Below, one piece after another: positions 39,670 through 51,892 of a stretch of DNA of 64,000 nt. Location: assembly GCA_036365455.1 (NCBI GenBank), contig JAWQUS010000001.1, positions 21,803,001-21,867,000 of the forward strand, written 5' to 3'. The notes beneath the pieces are model-generated. The model searched no databases. It saw only the letters and a program-made list of their open reading frames with translations, and was not told where the DNA came from. How positions within the stretch are numbered: the stretch's first letter is position 1; each line of letters begins with the position of its first letter. The DNA comes from Macrosoma leucophasiata. Lineage: Eukaryota > Arthropoda > Insecta > Lepidoptera > Hedylidae. Both the position numbers and the translations under genes were made by a program.

Positions 39670-40860
39670 AAATCATAAAATTGTGAAAATGATGACATAA
39701 AAGCTACAGTTCACATACCTATATGGTAACTTTATATCATCTTAATAAAAACAAGACTTCAGTGCGAATACGTTTTCGTTCATTGAACGTTAAAAACACG
39801 GTTGCACGCACGAAAAAGAGTCACGTTCCGTCAGGGCCGGGCGTGCAAGCGAGAGCGCGGAATAAACGATAGAGAGGCACGATCGGAATAAGCGTTCTGT
39901 TTTCAAGTTACCATTGACGTTACAGACAATCGAATTTCGTAAAAAAAATTTTTTTTCAATGGGTTGAATTGAAATCTCTAAAAAAATTTTTTATGAACCA
40001 AGATCAGCAGTCGGTTTCCATTACCATTGACTGGAACTGGTGATTCCATAAAATAAAATAGTGATCAGAATTTAGGTGACTTAAGAACAAGCACCAATTC
40101 TTTATACATAATAATATAACATATAATTTGATTCTCCGTTAATCTTACTGCACTTTACAGTTGTCCACACCACCTATTCATTAAAACCGCCATAATTTAT
40201 CTGTAGTACTATAATAAAGTGTTGCCGACAAAGCGATAGGTCACAGCATTTACTTTAATAAGTTGATATTCATTGAAATAAATTTACATACTTACGTCGA
40301 GTTAGCGCTATACTAGAAATATTAATTCAATTATTCAGAACAGTTGAAATGAAAAAAAATGCTCACAAAAATTTACATTTTTAGTGTTTTGGGGTTCCGT
40401 GCCCAAAGGGTAAACACGGAACCTTATTACTAAAACTTCGCAGTCCGTCTATCAGTCTATCTGTCTGTCTGTCTGCGTTTCACTAGGCTGCAGGTATCTC
40501 GTTAACCATGATAGCTAAACAGATGAAATATTATGATGTTATTGCCGCTATGACAACTAAAACAGAATAAAGAAAATGTTTAAGAAAGGCTCCCAAACAA
40601 ACGTGATTTATTTGCCGTTGCCGATTCGTACTTGGCCGCGTTTTTTATTAGTGTTCTAACAAATTGATAACATTGATAACTAGAGTTAAGTATATCACAA
40701 ATTGATTAAGTTTAACTAAACTTTTGTTATGTTAATTTCTGTCAAAGTTATGTTCGCGATAATTTATGGGAATGACCTTTTGAGGTTATTTTAGCGCGAT
40801 CATGTTTAAATTTATGTTTATTCTATAATTTAAATCGAATACGACTTTTTTACAGCAAAG
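39670..40860. other. AT-rich sequence with an old repeat
   Basis: 40390-40520 (GGGTTCCGTGCCCAAAGGGT, (CTGT)n, AACCATGATAGCTAAAC) is a common lepidopteran repeat also near 20010. 39780-39900 is GC-richer (GCCGGGCGTGCAAGCGAGAG) and unrecognised. Confidence 0.4.
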
Positions 40861-40869
40861 AACGCTTAG

Positions 40870-41154
40870 GGTGAGATTCACAGACCGCACTACGACTTTG
40901 CTTTGTGCAAAGTACGCTTAAAACTGTCAAAACCATACTGTACTGGCAGTTCTATGCATACTTTGCTCAAAGTAACTTAACTTTGAACAAAGTACGCTTA
41001 GAACTGTCAAAAAACATATGTACTGTACTGACAGTTTTAAGCACACTTTACTTTCAGCAAAGTGCGCTTAGATCTGTCAAAACCCATACTAAACTGACAG
41101 TTCTAAGCATACTTTGCTCTAAGTAAAGTCGTAGTGCGGTCTGTGAATCTCACC
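40870..41154. mobile_element. MITE family D, full copy
   Basis: Terminal inverted repeats of about 34 bp: GGTGAGATTCACAGACCGCA and, inverted, TGCGGTCTGTGAATCTCACC. The interior has four alternating CTTAGAACTGTCAAAACCCA / TGACAGTTCTAAGCATACTT blocks, so it folds on itself repeatedly. Confidence 0.85.
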
Positions 41155-41228
41155 ATTAGTCCTGTCCGTCAGTAAAGTTCGAAACTCATACTTTACTGAC
41201 TGTTACTTTGCTGAAAGTCTCAGTGCGG

Positions 41229-41372
41229 TCTGTGTGGCGCAAATTACAGAGCCGTACATTGCCACTTGACCGGAGCACGATAATGCTGAACACAAACATT
41301 TAGCGGTAAGTAGATTAGGTAATGCGGTGGTGCCTACGCCCACGAGCTCCGTCCAGTAACGGAGCTCGGATC
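41229..41372 (-). mobile_element. Family A repeat, fragment
   Basis: CAAATTACAGAGCCGTACAT through GGTGGTGCCTACGCCCACGA. Confidence 0.7.
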
Positions 41373-41748
41373 TAACAGATTTGTTATTGGGACCCATTAT
41401 TTGACAAACGGATCAAAGTATCGATCGAAGGTCATCAAAAAAGTATGGAGAGCGAATATCGTGTCCCGCTAGTAGTCAAGTCAAGACTGTATCATAAAAG
41501 ACTGACCTTTCCTTCTTTCTAAGTAGCACGAATGACGTAACGTAGCATACCGACCTAATCTCTTTTTTTGTTTATTTCAAAACCCGATCACCAGGTGAAA
41601 TTGATTAAATCTTGTAAATATACATTTAAAGACCATATATTGGCTCCATTTAAACGTTGTTAGGAGATCATTTTGCATAAATTCCACCAAGCCGACAAAT
41701 TAATAGATTCTTTTAGTACTTGCCTAGGCAAAATCTATAAAATACTTG

Positions 41749-42072
41749 TTTTTTTATGGTATTCAAGTGGTAAACGAGCGTACAGTTCATATTGATGTTA
41801 AGTGAATACCTCAGTAAAGTGAACCTTAGTTTTGTCTTGAAGTCTACAGGCTACAGGTAGACGACCACATAAAACTAAGATCTAAATGCAGATTTATGTG
41901 TTACTAGGTTCTTCTGAGGTCCAAGGTCTTTTACTTCTGTGTAGAAGTAGTGGGGCTATTCATTGCCATCTAACCGAAACATGAAAGTCCTGATCAATTT
42001 GGCGGGAGATAGCTTAGGACTGATTAGGTTATGCGGTGGTGCCTACACCCTCGAGCTCCGTCACTGGAATTT
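41749..42072 (-). mobile_element. Family A repeat, full but diverged
   Basis: Poly(T), TATGGTATTCAAGTGGTAAA to CGAGCTCCGTCACTGG; internal insertions. Confidence 0.7.
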
Positions 42073-42073
42073 T

Positions 42074-42551
42074 ACGTAACTTCTTCACGCTTGTAAACCC
42101 CGAAGGGCAAATGCATGCATGCAAGCATACAAGCAAAACAAAAAAAAAAATTGGTCTACAAGGACACTTTTGCATTATCGGGTTATAAGCTACCTAGAGA
42201 GAATGACTTATAATAATAATCCAATAGGTATTCATAAATACCTATTTAATAATAATATTTTACCGATATGGAAACCATCAAATTTTTCACATCCTTCGTA
42301 GATGAAAAAGAAAAAGTACCCACAAGTCGCCGGTTACGCTTTGGCCCATGTAACAAGTGGCGAGCGAGACATCTCCGGGCACATTACCAAACTCCGAGGT
42401 ACTGGGTAATTTCCAGAAAATGGAAAACTCGCAATAGAACCAGAGATAAAGGATTTTACACCGTTATATCTCATAGCCCCAAACCCGGTAATCGAACCCA
42501 GGACTGCCAGCGTAGTAGTAGTGGCCTGCTACCACTAGGCTACTGAGGCAG
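42074..42551 (-). mobile_element. SINE S1 split by a LINE 3' end
   Basis: SINE pieces 42074-42141 (TTCTTCACGCTTGTAAACCC) and 42314-42551 (GCCGGTTACGCTTTGGCCCA to CACTAGGCTACTGAGGCAG). Between them, 42150-42310 in reverse begins with AAAAGTGTCCTTGTAGACCAA-type sequence, a LINE terminus also present at 63375-63430. Confidence 0.65.
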
Positions 42552-42589
42552 TTAATTGGAACGTTACCATCGTTATATTTAGTACTTAA

Positions 42590-42960
42590 TCAGAATTAGT
42601 AATTCTATTTAGTGTACCAATTAAACACACATGACAGAGTACGATCCAGGATACGCAGAACGGGCTGAAAGCATCTCTAGCGTCATGTCCTAGAAAAAGA
42701 AGCGTCGTGGCTCTAGTAAACACAGCTTTTTTTGGAACGGACTTATGGAGGCGGCACCTCTCAAGAGGCACGTGTCTACTTCAGCGGACAATCGGCGAGC
42801 ACAGAAGGCGCTCCAGCCTAAAGGACAAATACACGGATACCCGTGTAGTGTCGACCGGATAGCGTAATACCTAAGCGGCAAACCGGCGCGAGGCCACGTC
42901 CACCCTTTCTGTCGGACCCTGACTACCGTGTCAAGTAATAGCCTTTTAAGCAACAAACTT
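42590..42960. other. GC-rich patch, unknown
   Basis: Higher GC than its surroundings (CACGTGTCTACTTCAGCGGA, GCGCGAGGCCACGTCC). Open in short frames only. Probably part of a retroelement; not assigned. Confidence 0.35.
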
Positions 42961-42964
42961 TATG

Positions 42965-43056
42965 TTTGAACACTACCATTTAGCGAAAAATAGATTAACA
43001 TAACGCGGTATTGCTTAAACTTTCAAATACCGACAGTAGGACTGCTACCACCAGTG
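42965..43056 (-). mobile_element. Family A repeat, fragment
   Basis: GAACACTACCATTTAGCG to GACTGCTACCACCAGTGAAA. Confidence 0.6.
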
Positions 43057-43171
43057 AAACTACAACAAATTATATTTGGCTATGAAACCCCGTATAACAA
43101 TGTCATATCATATCTCCCTAGTACCCACAAACATACGCGAACAGTCAGGGAACTCTCCGTTTTTTCAAAAC

Positions 43172-43555
43172 TAGCTGTCCCGGCAAACGTCGTTCTGCTA
43201 TACAATAAATATGAAAGCCATTGCCTTACTATTTTTTTTTTAATTTCGCGCATCTCATCGATAGTGTGAGCAAGCTTACCCGGCAAACGTCGTTCTACTA
43301 TAGGCACAATAAATGTTAAAGCCATCATGAGCCGCATGAGAATTAAAATAAAAACAAAGTTCATTTAAATCCGTCCTTATAGTATATTTACTGAATTTCC
43401 CGTGGGAATGAGTGATTTTCCCGTTGTAAAAAGTAGTCTAAATGTTGGCCAGGCTTAGTACCTATCTAAACACTACAAAAAAGTTTCATTCAAATCCATC
43501 GAGTGGTTTCGGAGATAAGCATGGCAAACAGACAAACAAACAGACAGACAAAAAA
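43172..43555 (+). mobile_element. RTE-like LINE 3' end with internal duplication
   Basis: CTAGCTGTCCCGGCAAACGT and again CCCGGCAAACGTCGTTCTAC about 90 bp later, then TCGAGTGGTTTCGGAGATAA and (CAAACAGA)n. Confidence 0.6.
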
Positions 43556-43566
43556 AAAACAAAAAC

Positions 43567-43618
43567 ATGTTAAAATAGTATTGGAACACTTTTCAGTGTT
43601 CCAATACTATTTTAACAT
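43567..43618. repeat. Perfect hairpin, 23-bp arms
   Basis: Arms 43567-43589 and 43596-43618 (ATGTTAAAATAGTATTGG then AACAC), loop TTTTCA. It follows directly on the A-rich tail of the RTE end. Confidence 0.92.
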
Positions 43619-43691
43619 CGCTCCCAATCAGTTTTTCGTTAATATATTCTACGTACAGACACACGGATTTTACTGTTTTATTATAGGTATG

Positions 43692-43724
43692 TCTTTGATT
43701 ATATACACGGTATATAATCAAAGA
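43692..43724. repeat. Perfect hairpin, 14-bp arms
   Basis: TCTTTGATTATATA, loop CACGG, TATATAATCAAAGA. The same stem as at 38180-38211 with a different loop. Confidence 0.85.
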
Positions 43725-44155
43725 GGTATGTATAGATTTAACAAATATAGCTTTCATTAACACCTACCACCGCATAAGTTACCACTGTAAAGATACATTC
43801 TGATCTTTTCCGTAATAATCAACACCTGTTGATATATAGAATATAGCTAGACGAACTTAAAACGACCATATCATTAAGAACTGGATATACATAAATAACA
43901 CTCGAATTATTAAACTTGACTTGAAGACGTTGACCGCACTGAAGTCATTTGTGATTTGCATATGTAAGCTTTACCGAGTCTTGCCTCTTCCATTGAGAAT
44001 TTAATAAATAAGAGTTCGATAACCGTGTTGTTTGCACGTCTTTAGATACCAGAATGAACACAATGTGGGACAAAAGAATTGTCAACTAAACGTAGGTATA
44101 AAAAATCCAATACGGATTGCTTGGAAGGATTTTTTTCTGCGTAGATATGCTAAGA

Positions 44156-45015
44156 GTGAGATTCACAGACTTCACTACGACTTTACTTTGAGAAAAGTGT
44201 GCTTAGAACTGTCAAAACCAGTCAAAACCCATATTAATCCTCAGAACCAATAGAATTCTTATTAAGGCCTCCTGCCCCACATCAGGCGTGCGCGTTCTTC
44301 GGGCTTGCGAGAAGAGCAGTGCGCTTCGTGAGCGTCAAAAAAATAATTAAAAAAAAAAGGTTTGGCCTCCCTTAGTGAGTTTGCCTGTGTACCAGTATTC
44401 CATAGATCACGCCCCCGACCCTTCGGGGGTAGATAGGCCCGGGGAACAAGGACTTCCTCGTCCCCCGAACCATCCCTTGCCTCTGTTACGCTTCACGTGC
44501 GGAGGGAGGGATGATGATGATCACTGAGAGAGAGTTTTGCTGCCCTGCATCGCTCACACACCCGAGAAACGAACACAACTAATGTGGGGGAGGCGTATGG
44601 GCGAGATCCACATACCGTACTACGATTTTGCTTTGACTGAGTTATTTTTTGGTTGAGTTATTCTTTACTTAGTGAAGACGTGCTTCCCAAAGCAAGGCTT
44701 TTGACACGGCTGTGAAACACTATAAGCGTTGAAAGTTCGACTCTAAGGGCGGATTTCACCGCTTGCTCTGAGAAATAGTTTAAACGCAACTTAGATTAAA
44801 ACTTGCATCCAATATCAACCTTATCACGAATTATTTTCGTCTTTAAAATCCAAATAGTGTAATTCGACTCGTTTAAGATCGTAAAACGCGATTTATTACG
44901 ACGGTGAAATCGGCCCGAAGTCAAAGTAAAATCTGTGGTAAAATCGTAGTACGATCTGTGAATCACACTCTAAGTAAGAATTAATTCTATTGGTGCTGAG
45001 GAATAATATGGGTAT
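44156..45015. mobile_element. Rearranged inverted-repeat element with MITE D ends
   Basis: Left arm near 44215-44263 (ACCCATATTAATCCTCAGAA, CCAATAGAATTCTTATT) is matched in inverse by 44973-45015 (AATTCTATTGGTGCTGAGGA, ATAATATGGGT). MITE D termini occur at 44156, 44598 and 44940-44975. A GC-rich block at 44255-44600 (CGCCCCCGACCCTTCGGGGG, CACGTGCGGAGGGAGGGATG) fills the middle and is not recognised. Confidence 0.55.
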
Positions 45016-45854
45016 TTGTTTTCTTTTTTTCTTTAAATATAATACACAATATTTTGTTGTATTTGCCTCAGTAGACTAGTCTAGTCGATCTTTCAATGTT
45101 CAAGTAGCCCACTTCTACTGCTATATTTCACCTACAGTGCCACGCTCGAAGTTTGGAAATGTGCCCAATGACCCCAATAGTCCCATAATAAGCGTTGTTT
45201 TTGAGTTTTAGATAAATTGTTATAATCAACTATAGATATAGATGTTTTCCTTGGTCGTATCTCCTGCTATAAAACTGCTACATATCGAACATAAATCACT
45301 CTACAAAAATACATTTTATATAAGAAACATTTTAGATATCACTAAAATAAGTGGTCATTTAATTATAAATCATTCTATCTCTAGGTAAGTTAGCATATCT
45401 TAGGTAAGTTATGCTAAGTTCATCTACATCCTTGATGTTGCTTTAAAGTTCGAAGCACATCCTTATAACGTAAAAGATTCGATAACGTGACTCGATCGTT
45501 ATAATTTAAATATCGAACCAATACCACACCGCGGACACTGCGCCAAAATTCCATACAAACGCTTATTTTGGTTACCTATTACACAGACATCAATCAGTGA
45601 CGTGTAGTCACACGTGCACGCACACAGCGTAGCACGTAGGGTTATGAGGTTATGACTTTAGGCCTCGGACCGACAACATAGAAATAACAATTACAAATTA
45701 ATCAAAACTAGGCCGCTCGCAACCTCGCTGTAGAGTACAAACCGTCGCCCATAAGAGGGGAAGAGATTGGGTGAAGCGCGGCAAATGGGCGGGATGTCGA
45801 AGTGTCCATTCTATACGTAGTATTATTACATATTCTCTGCCAATACGTTAAATA

Positions 45855-45915
45855 CAGCTTCGGTGGCTTAGTGGTAGTAGTGAATTGTGGGTTCGAACCT
45901 CAGGTCATGGAACTA
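45855..45915 (+). mobile_element. tRNA-like SINE head
   Basis: TCGGTGGCTTAGTGGTAGTA and GTGGGTTCGAACCTCAGG are box A- and box B-like. Too short and imperfect for a tRNA gene. Confidence 0.5.
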
Positions 45916-46024
45916 GTGATTTTCATGATTCCGTACCTTAAAATGAAAAATGGATTACAAACATAAATATAAAACATTTACATTCACATAATATATTTTT
46001 CCAGAAATAGACATTACCTACATG

Positions 46025-46350
46025 CAGTGCCGGATTAGCCATATAGCAGGAGGCAGCAAATGCTACGGGCCCCGCGCCTTAGGGGGCCCCGCGTCTGTGC
46101 CCAAAAAACACCATACACCTTAGCTATTCCCAAAGTGAGCGTTGGCCACACTGTAATTCTATAGGTATATTATTAAGTTGCAAGTTGGCAATACCACAAT
46201 ACTTACAGGGGGAATCCACTCATATTGTTTTCGATTCCCTTTCGTAAATGTTCTGTTTTATTTACATCCTAAATTTCAGTAGGCAATGTAACTCTAGGGG
46301 CCCCATGGTCACATTTGCTATGGGCCCCGCACCGGCTTTATCCGGCACTG
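46025..46350. mobile_element. hAT-type MITE with perfect 8-bp target duplication
   Basis: 326 bp; CAGTGCCGGATTAGCC and, inverted, GGCTTTATCCGGCACTG ends; subterminal GGGCCCCGC words on both sides; flanking CCTACATG at 46017-46024 and 46351-46358. No coding capacity. Confidence 0.88.
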
Positions 46351-46359
46351 CCTACATGA

Positions 46360-47480
46360 AGAGAAAAACAATAAAAGAAAAAAAAACAGAAATAGTAAAA
46401 AATACAACGTAACATTATTTAGGCATATTATCTTTTATCCCTATGAGAAAGCAACAAAAAAACTGTTTCCTAACTGGACCAAAATGGTCTCCGATTCATT
46501 ATTTGCCAAGCATAAGCCTGGCGCTGGTTTTCAATCGGAACCAACTCATATTACTTTTATCAATCACTCATGCGTCCGTCTGTTATAACCAATTTTACCG
46601 AGTAAGACTGGCAGAGAAAGCAACGAAAACAACTAGTCGTAGAAAGCCGAAATTTGGCCAATAACTTATCTGAAAAGTACATAGGAGCACTAAGAAAGGA
46701 TGCCCCAAAATTCTCACAGGCATAGCAATTATGCTGGCTCGAAATCGCGGTTAATTTTTAATCGAAACAAAGTTTAGCTTGTGTTGTAAGTATAAGCCAA
46801 TTGTAGATGAGGGCGTCTTGATAATCATTTTATCAGATAATACAGATAATAATAATATGACATTTGAATACAATTGACTGATAGCTACTTCTTATTGTAA
46901 AGGTTGTCCCAATTTAACATCCAATGCAATAACAACCGAATAATGAATCTCATTATGAGATTGCTATAAAATAAACACTCTGTATTCTCTAAAAAGGTTA
47001 CTAAAGCAAAATTGATATTTTGGCATATCATATTATTGTATGCAAGTCATCGACGATAGCTGCGTTGTGTGGTCGGTGATGCAAGTAATGCAAGATACAT
47101 AATCGCCAGCATCATCATAATCACCACGTTTGGCATGCAGGTTGGTACTAAAGGCCTGCGCAAATTCTCAAAGACTTTTCGGGGTACTCTTAGTTTTTTG
47201 TGTGCGTTATTGCATACAGTTTATAAGAGATCTTTTTTTTTTAATTTTTAAATAAATACAATAATTAGATGAATATAATAACAGTAAGACGCAACATAAA
47301 CTCGTTCGAGTTTTACCGCGCGTCAGTGTCATCAACATATTATTTATAACATTAATTACCTACCTACAAAATCATATTAATTTAGACTAGGCATGCGTAT
47401 TCCACCTGACTTGTGTGTATACAGCATGTTGTTTGATAAAAGTACATAATGTGAGTGTAATTTTTTTTTGTAGAATTACT
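46360..47480. other. AT-rich sequence, nothing recognised
   Basis: No shared repeat or supported exon. Confidence 0.45.
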
Positions 47481-47508
47481 GTATTATTATTTACGTTGTT
47501 GTTGTTAA

Positions 47509-47928
47509 TTAATTTATAAAAAAATGTTTCAATTTATATTTAATGTTCTTATTATTTATTTCATTTCTCAATTCTGTTGGCAGTTCATTTATAAAAGAAG
47601 GTACGGTATATTTTAAGGTTCTTTTGCCATAAAGATTATTGTATTTTGGTAACAATAACTTGTTTTTATAAGAGCTACGGGTTCTTACGTCAGTAGAATT
47701 GTCTAAGTTATGTGTTGTTTTATTATAATTGAAAAATTCTTCATTTAATATACTTAATCTGATTTTTTCATGCACTGGAATAATTTTGGAAAATTCGAAT
47801 AATTTATGGTGGTTCTCTTTGAATTTTGTTTTAATATTTAAAGGGACAACTTGTTTCAACAAACGTAGTTGTAGTGTATATACGATCAAGATGACTTTTG
47901 AAAGTTCTCCCGTAACTAGACAATCCAT
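47509..47928 (-). pseudogene. LINE reverse-transcriptase C-terminal fragment
   Basis: 139 codons with VPLNIKTKFKEN, RTRSSYKNKLLLPKYNNLYG, KRTLKYTVPSFINELPTELR: the C-terminal region after the reverse-transcriptase domain in CR1/jockey-like LINEs (compare YNTRNKNKLSLPSFR and FLKYSVEFYNKIP in the LINE at 28870). Catalytic part absent. Confidence 0.65.
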
Positions 47929-47929
47929 A

Positions 47930-48960
47930 TCCTATAATCGACTCAATATTGATGGATTAAAAAGTACCCCGGGTACTTCGTCTGCACAGGCCTTTTATCG
48001 CATTGGTGATAGTTTCATTCCGGAGCACTGCTGCCCACTCTACATTATTGCATTTACTGTCACCCGATCTTCCTCCACTAGTGGTGGGTCAAGTTGTCAC
48101 GTCACGACCCGATGCCATATTTATTTGTACTTAATCAGGTCATTTTAAAGTCATAAAATATATGCAGGTAGGTTGATTAGAATTTAAATTCGATAAATAC
48201 GACCTTCGCCGAATTAAATTGTCAGAAATATAAGATAATTTGCAACTAAATAATAATAAAAAGGCAATATTGTGCAGGTTCAGCGGCAAAGTCTAATGAC
48301 TTCCATTTATTAAGTGAAACGATATTATTAAGGGTCACTGCTAACGCGTCGATATTTATTATAATTGGTTCTAACATTTAATTCCAAAACAACGATATGA
48401 GATTTATAAATTAAAATAAATTCCGATATCGCGTTTCATTCGATGTTCAAAAATGATTTGTTTATAAAAACTTTTTTAAGGATTGAACGTTAAACGTATA
48501 TTTTTATTTTAAAATGGTGGTAAAATTTGAATATTTTCGTTGACACTGGGTCAACCGTAGCTCCTTTTTAGGCTTCCAAGTTACAAGGAACCCTTATAGT
48601 TTATCTGTATGACTGTCTGTCAATCCGTACGCGGCTTAGCTCAAAAACTATTGGTACTCGAGACTTAAAACTTGGCACAAGTATACATCTTAATCAGGCC
48701 GACAAGTCGGTAGAATAAAATGGTTAAAAAATATATTTAGGGTACCTCCCCTACATGTAACGCGCGGATAATTTTTTTATCGTTTTCCATATTGTGTGGG
48801 ATATCGTTGGATAGGTCTTTCAAAAATATTAGGGATAGGCAAATGTGCATTTTTCGATTTAGTTAACTGCTCGTGACTTATTAAGCTAAAAAGTGTAAAT
48901 TTATCGCAAAACGCTGCTACCCATCACGCATTACTATTTTTACTACCTACTGCCCTATTG
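47930..48960. other. AT-rich sequence with an old repeat
   Basis: 48580-48680 (ACAAGGAACCCTTATAGTTT, CTGTATGACTGTCTGTC) belongs to the same old repeat as 20010 and 40390. Otherwise nothing recognised. Confidence 0.4.
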
Positions 48961-48974
48961 GAATGATTTGACCG

Positions 48975-49264
48975 CATAGAGCAACACCGGAGGGGAGTAA
49001 TCATATGCAGGCTTTCCCTTCTGTCAAAGTACAAGCCCTAATGGGCCTATACCTGTCGCCCAGATGTTTAAATGTGTGCGTGAAATTGTTTCTGTATTTT
49101 GTTCAAGGTGTGAGTTTCGTAGTAATAGACGATTTTTGTACTGTGCGTGGTTGTCGCACGCATTTCCCTCTGAACGAAATATGACAGACTGTTTTGCATC
49201 GGTAATAAATTCTATGGCTACTCTCCTCCGGTCCGCCGCGGCCGGTGGCCCGTGTTGCTCTATG
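48975..49264 (+). mobile_element. MITE family C with 9-bp direct flank
   Basis: CATAGAGCAACACCGGAGG to GGCCCGTGTTGCTCTATG; flanked by ATTTGACCG at 48966-48974 and 49265-49273. Confidence 0.85.
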
Positions 49265-49273
49265 ATTTGACCG

Positions 49274-50925
49274 CCATTGTCCGGTTGACTGAATTCACTT
49301 TTTTGATGTTAACACGTTGACTACGGAGTTCAAAAACACAATATTTCCACTGTTGCGGTACTGGACCATATTGCTATCTACTAAACATTATTTTGATGCG
49401 AAACATGGCTCATGTGTCCGGTACACAATCTTTTTTGAAACCTATATTTCTCGTTAAATTTTCATTTTATGGCAATTCTTTGACTTTTAACTATACCGTA
49501 AGACCTTCAATTGTATGCTTTTTACTTGGTTGCAGAATTGGCTAAGTAATTTTTGATTTATAGATATAAACGTCTTACCGGACATACATGTCATGTAGCG
49601 CACCTAAAGAATCAAAATTTTCAAATTGTCGATAACCAGATAGTGATGTTAAAAACAAAACAAATGTTTATCGATGTTATTTATATTTATTAAGTTAATT
49701 TATCTTCTGTTAAACAAATACGACCCAGGGGATTTAGCTTTTACTGAACGTGATGGAATTATTTTACTATCTAAAACTTTGATTTTCTAATCCGGAGAGA
49801 AATTATTTTCATTTTTGCTTATGTCTGATATGATATTACTGTTTTCAATTTTTTCGTCAAAAGAACTAGTTAACAATTTTCGAGAGCGCCTCATTATGAA
49901 TTCAAAACATACTTATTACGTAAATAAAGCGCTCGCAAACATAATATTATCGACAACCGTTTAACGGTAATCAAGTCCAGATCCACACTAACGCATACTG
50001 CATCGCCGCTGGTGCGATACAGGACATATACTTACAAGTTGTATTCGTCCGGTAACGCACTGAACACAAAGTGTTTTCGTTTATTGCGTACAGGACAAAA
50101 ATGCTATGTATCTTTTTTCTATTATAATAAGATCGACTTGGAGTATAAAGCAATAATATATATTTGTCTCCTTTCTACTCACAGTATATCGTACCTAACA
50201 CGAGTTCGCACGAGCGGGGGAACCTAATTATTGGCGTTCGCACCGCGGTGAAGTTCATTACCGGGCATATTTATCCGGTAACGCGCTTAACGTGTTAAAT
50301 GATACTAATTAAGGTAATGCGAAGATATTTTATTCTGTGATAGGTATATGTATTATATTTTTGTTAAAAGAGATCAAGACACGTTTTTTTGTATGATCAC
50401 ATACATTTGTATAAATAATGTTGCTGAAGTAATGTACCTACCATATTTACATTTTACTATGGTGTTTACAGAGAGGATATAAAAGTCCTCGACGTTTCAT
50501 GCAAGTATAAAAATGTATCATACATGATTTTTTGCAAATAATTCATTTCAGATAAACGTGTTTACAAAAAAAAACATGAATGGGTGTCATGTAACGAAGA
50601 CAGACCATTAGTTACAATTATATGAACATGTTACACGTGGGCTTGTTCCAAAGATATTGATGTCTCTTTTACAATAAGCTAATTTTAACAATACGTTTGT
50701 ATGTTTGATTTAATATTATATTTTAAAATTGATAGTGTCGGCTGACTTGTTTATCTACTTTGCATAATTTTAAACCATTTTTTTACTTTTTAAACCAAGT
50801 CTTGAAATTGGATACTTTTTTAATATGTTTTATAAGTAACACATATTTGACGCTTAATACGGTGAACTTATTATTGTTCGGAGTTTGTAGGGAGTATATA
50901 GTATGTAATGTTTGACTATTTCAGA
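49274..50925. other. AT-rich sequence, nothing recognised
   Basis: No shared repeat or supported exon; 49960-50290 is slightly GC-richer (GGTGCGATACAGGACATATA, CGAGTTCGCACGAGCGGGGG) but without coding support. Confidence 0.4.
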
Positions 50926-50929
50926 CCGA

Positions 50930-51239
50930 AAATTCGATTATGCTGACCGATTTTTTGTTTGTCGATATCAAGAAATGGATCGATCCAGTAAATTAGAATT
51001 TCGCGATAGAATTCTAGATCGTTTTTTTTGTTTCAATATAAACCACAATTTTTTTAACAATTAGTTAAATGTTATCCCCCCACTTTTTCTCCTCTTTATA
51101 TTTCTAAACATACAGAGTCAGGATGAAAATCGGACATATCGGATAGATCTATATATTTGGGAAATCTTTTTTTTTCGTGCCTCATTTTCGATTAAATTCA
51201 GTAAGCGATATTTTTGCAAAGAATCGCCATCCCTACTTC
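50930..51239. mobile_element. MITE family F, decayed copy
   Basis: The right end AAAGAATCGCCATCCCTACTT matches the family F terminus (2704-3149); interior ATCGATCCAGTAAATTAGAA-type words. Left end uncertain. Confidence 0.45.
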
Positions 51240-51892
51240 TGTGTTGTGCTAAATAAAGACAAGCTGTGGAAAAAATATGTAAGCTACCAAGACACGTCTA
51301 AAGTGGCAACAAAGACCTGTCGGCAAACAAAGTTTAGGTGGAAATGTTAAGGGTTATTGACACGAAAAAAGAGTGATGTGATTTAGGTGCAAAACTGCGG
51401 AGGAATCACTTAGCTGTGTTATGTACGGCTATCTTGTTTGTATTTTAAAATTCTATACAGAAATACCCGAAAATACGTTTAATAGGTACATTATATTTAT
51501 TTATACAAATTTCTGAGGATTTTTTTTTTTATAAAAAAAAAGAAAACAATTTACAATTGTATATTGGAAATGAATTAAAAGAATAACTTTATCAAAGGAG
51601 ACGTTCCAAAATGTATGGAGCTTGGGCCCGCACCATGTACACTATATTGAGATATGAAGCATAAAATACTAAATCATTTTCAGCTATTCAAATTGTTTTT
51701 TAAATCTTCAATTAACTGTCGTAAGCATATTTCGAAATCAAGAATGTCATAATAGCGATATGGCGACATATTGCTGTCATACAAAAATTACGTAAAATAA
51801 ATATTTCCGACTTTTTGTCGGTTCAAATTATTTTTTGAGTATTTTTCCATGATTCTACGTATTTTTAACCGACTTCGAAAAAAGGAGGAGAT

